Origin: Limnohabitans sp. Hippo3
GTDB taxonomy: Bacteria; Pseudomonadota; Gammaproteobacteria; Burkholderiales; Burkholderiaceae_C
DNA length: 64,000 nucleotides
Assembly: GCF_003063665.1 (NCBI RefSeq)
Contig: NZ_NESF01000013.1
Location: forward strand, 1-64,000
Direction of reading: 5' to 3'
In this document: positions 62,639 through 64,000 of the stretch, in pieces
Position numbering within the stretch: position 1 is the stretch's first letter
Layout of the letters: each line of letters opens with the position of its first letter
Notes under the pieces: model-generated
Seen by the model: only the letters and a program-made list of their open reading frames with translations
What the model was told of the DNA's origin: nothing
Database searches by the model: none
Position numbers and translations under genes: made by a program

Positions 62639-63469
62639 ATGTCTGGTTTGAAATTGCCCATCAGCCTGGAGTTTTTCCCACCCAAGACGCCTGAGGGCGC
62701 AGAGAAGCTGCGCGGTGTGCGCGAGAAGCTGTACGCTTTGAAGCCTGAGTTTTGCTCGGTGACCTACGGGGCGGGCGGCTCCACCCAGGAAGGCACTTTT
62801 GCCACGGTGGCAGCGATTCAGGCCGAGGGCGTGGCAGCGGCTTCGCACTTTTCGTGCATTGGGGCCACCAAGGCCTCGGTGCGTGAAGAACTGGCCACGC
62901 TCAAGGCCATGGGCGTCAAGCGCCTGGTCGCCTTGCGCGGTGATTTGCCCAGCGGCTATGGCGCAGGCGGCGAGTTCCATTACGCCAGCGATTTGGTGGC
63001 TTTCATCCGTGCTGAAACCGGTGACGATTTCCACATCGAAGTGGCGGCCTACCCTGAAATCCACCCGCAAGCCAAATCGCCCGAAGCCGACTTGCAGGCC
63101 TTTGCCACCAAAGTGAAGGCGGGCGCCAATTCGGCCATCACCCAATACTTCTACAACAGCGATGCCTACTTCCGCTTTGTGGACGACGCCTACAAGCTGG
63201 GCGTGGATGTGCCCATCGTGCCGGGCATCATGCCCATCACCAGCTCGTCGCAGTTGCTGCGTTTTTCGGACGCGTGTGGCGCTGAGATCCCGCGCTGGAT
63301 CAGGTTGCGCCTGCAGGCCTACGGAGATGATGTCGAGTCGATCAAGGCTTTCGGTCTGGATGTGGTGTCTGACCTTTGCGAACAGCTGATCAACGGTGGT
63401 GTGCCTGCCATCCATTTCTATACGATGAACCAGAGTGCTGCCACAACGGAGATCTGGCGTCGGTTGTGA
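62639..63469 (+). CDS. metF: 5,10-methylenetetrahydrofolate reductase
   Basis: 276 residues. FAD-binding TIM barrel: ISLEFFPPKTPEGAEKL, FCSVTYGAGGSTQEGTF, VALRGDLPSGYG, IEVAAYPEIHPQAKSPEAD, and HFYTMNQSAATTEIWRRL at the end. Makes methyltetrahydrofolate for methionine synthesis. ATG 62639 is used rather than an upstream in-frame start. Lies 18 bases after tlyA, so the SAH riboswitch likely reaches it, linking methyl-donor supply with SAH. Confidence 0.95.
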   Translation: MSGLKLPISLEFFPPKTPEGAEKLRGVREKLYALKPEFCSVTYGAGGSTQEGTFATVAAIQAEGVAAASHFSCIGATKASVREELATLKAMGVKRLVALRGDLPSGYGAGGEFHYASDLVAFIRAETGDDFHIEVAAYPEIHPQAKSPEADLQAFATKVKAGANSAITQYFYNSDAYFRFVDDAYKLGVDVPIVPGIMPITSSSQLLRFSDACGAEIPRWIRLRLQAYGDDVESIKAFGLDVVSDLCEQLINGGVPAIHFYTMNQSAATTEIWRRL

Positions 63470-63488
63470 AACGCACCGAACGATGAAG

Positions 63489-63520
63489 GCACTTGGATGG
63501 ATTTGATCCATCACAAGTGC
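63489..63520. promoter_or_regulatory. Hairpin after metF
   Basis: GCACTTGGATGGAT and ATCCATCACAAGTGC pair with one bulge around TTG. It lies 19 bases past metF and 115 before the porin gene; without a T-run it may be an operator, an unusual terminator or a processing site. Confidence 0.5.
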
Positions 63521-63635
63521 GGGTACGGTTGCAGACCGCAGTGCGCGGGCATTTGACAAAACGCAAACGCGTGCAGGTGGTTGAGACTTTCAATAGGACT
63601 GAGCAGAAAGCTCTTCGTTCATAAGGAAAGTCAAC

Positions 63636-64000
63636 ATGAAAAAACAAACCATCGTTGCAGCTGTACTGGCTGCTTGCTCTGTCACTGCCGCCATGGCGCA
63701 AGCCTCGGGCGAAGGCCCCTGGATGGTGCGCGCCCGCGCTGTGCACCTCGACATGGCCAACAAAGATGGCACGGGTTTGGGCTTGTCGGTCAATAACAAG
63801 ACCATTCCGGAAGTGGATGTCAGCTATTTCTTCACCCCGAACATCGCTGCGGAGCTGGTTTTGACGGTGCCCCAAAAACAGACTGTCTATTTGGGCGGCG
63901 CATCGATTGGCACTTTCAAGCATTTACCGCCCAGTTTGCTGTTGCAATACCACTTCACCGGTTTGGGCGCTTACAAGCCCTATGTCGGTGCGGGCGTGAA
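63636..64000 (+). CDS. ompW: OmpW-family outer membrane protein (N-terminal part)
   Basis: The first 121 residues only; the gene runs past the window. Signal peptide MKKQTIVAAVLAACSVTAAMAQ, then the OmpW barrel: GPWMVRARAVHLDM, TIPEVDVSYFFTPNIAAELV, and LLLQYHFTGLGAYKPYVGAGV, the family's signature strand. OmpW forms an eight-stranded barrel with a hydrophobic channel. AAGGAAAG precedes the ATG. The leader contains TTGACA and the TTGAC-AAAA-CGCAA pattern, a distant match to an FNR site; weak. Confidence 0.9.
   Translation, partial: MKKQTIVAAVLAACSVTAAMAQASGEGPWMVRARAVHLDMANKDGTGLGLSVNNKTIPEVDVSYFFTPNIAAELVLTVPQKQTVYLGGASIGTFKHLPPSLLLQYHFTGLGAYKPYVGAGV

Noticed and set aside
60239..63559. Two long minus-strand frames across ahcY, tlyA and metF
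   Set aside because: Antisense shadows; the plus-strand genes are complete and typical.
1..64000. CRISPR array
   Set aside because: No regularly spaced direct repeats with unique spacers were seen; the repeats found are palindromic elements.

Overview
The window looks like chromosome of a GC-rich betaproteobacterium of the Burkholderiales, most likely Comamonadaceae. Pointers are the SAH riboswitch in front of ahcY, a MerR/LiuR-controlled leucine-degradation region, the corC-lnt, glyQ-glyS-gmhB-plsC and ahcY-tlyA-metF orders, and protein wording typical of that family. The assignment is by inspection only.

Positions 1-4325 are the right-hand part of a small, AT-richer integrated element. 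It holds the end of an IS3-family insertion sequence, a tyrosine integrase whose last codons were replaced by that insertion, a secreted ClpP-like protein, a possible replication protein, a DUF6641-like protein and several small unknowns. It stops at a 46-base copy of the 3' half of a tRNA-Phe gene, the attachment site; the rebuilt tRNA should lie to the left, outside the window. From 4326 the sequence is ordinary chromosome.

4.3-17.9 kb: an RRM protein, an MBL hydrolase with a FadD acyl-CoA ligase, a GNAT protein, corC-lnt, glyQ-glyS, gmhB, plsC, a YgjP-type metallopeptidase and a second MBL hydrolase. 18-39 kb is largely leucine/isovalerate and acyl-CoA catabolism. LiuR with two palindromic operators, a thioesterase, isovaleryl-CoA dehydrogenase, carbonic anhydrase, thiolase and another acyl-CoA dehydrogenase come first. 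TrkA-TrkH, rhodanese, YchJ, a HAD phosphatase and an AraC regulator follow. Then comes liuB, (vapB-vapC-dinB), liuC, a secreted hydrolase, liuD, a hydroxyacid reductase and liuE, all on one strand. Together these take isovaleryl-CoA to acetyl-CoA and acetoacetate; carbonic anhydrase and thiolase plausibly supply bicarbonate and consume acetoacetate.

39-48 kb: a GpgS-like glycosyltransferase fused to a HAD phosphatase, MarR, YbaK, DUF1289, a DsbA-like isomerase, a metallophosphoesterase, a Ser/Thr kinase-Usp gene broken by one in-frame TAG, an orphan DUF4212 protein and an MHS-type transporter. 48.2-54.4 kb is a single double-length UvrA of 2048 residues. It carries palindromic repeats inserted in frame at its module junctions. 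54.5-64 kb: a methyltransferase, a HAD-IIB phosphatase, prfC, a short-tailed ZorA/ZorB-like motor pair without Zorya effectors, then the riboswitch, ahcY-tlyA-metF and the start of an OmpW-type porin.

The most unusual signals are the palindromic elements in uvrA (fixed loop, different but self-complementary stems), the orphan ZorAB-like pair, the kinase-Usp amber codon, and VapBC sitting inside the liu gene run.
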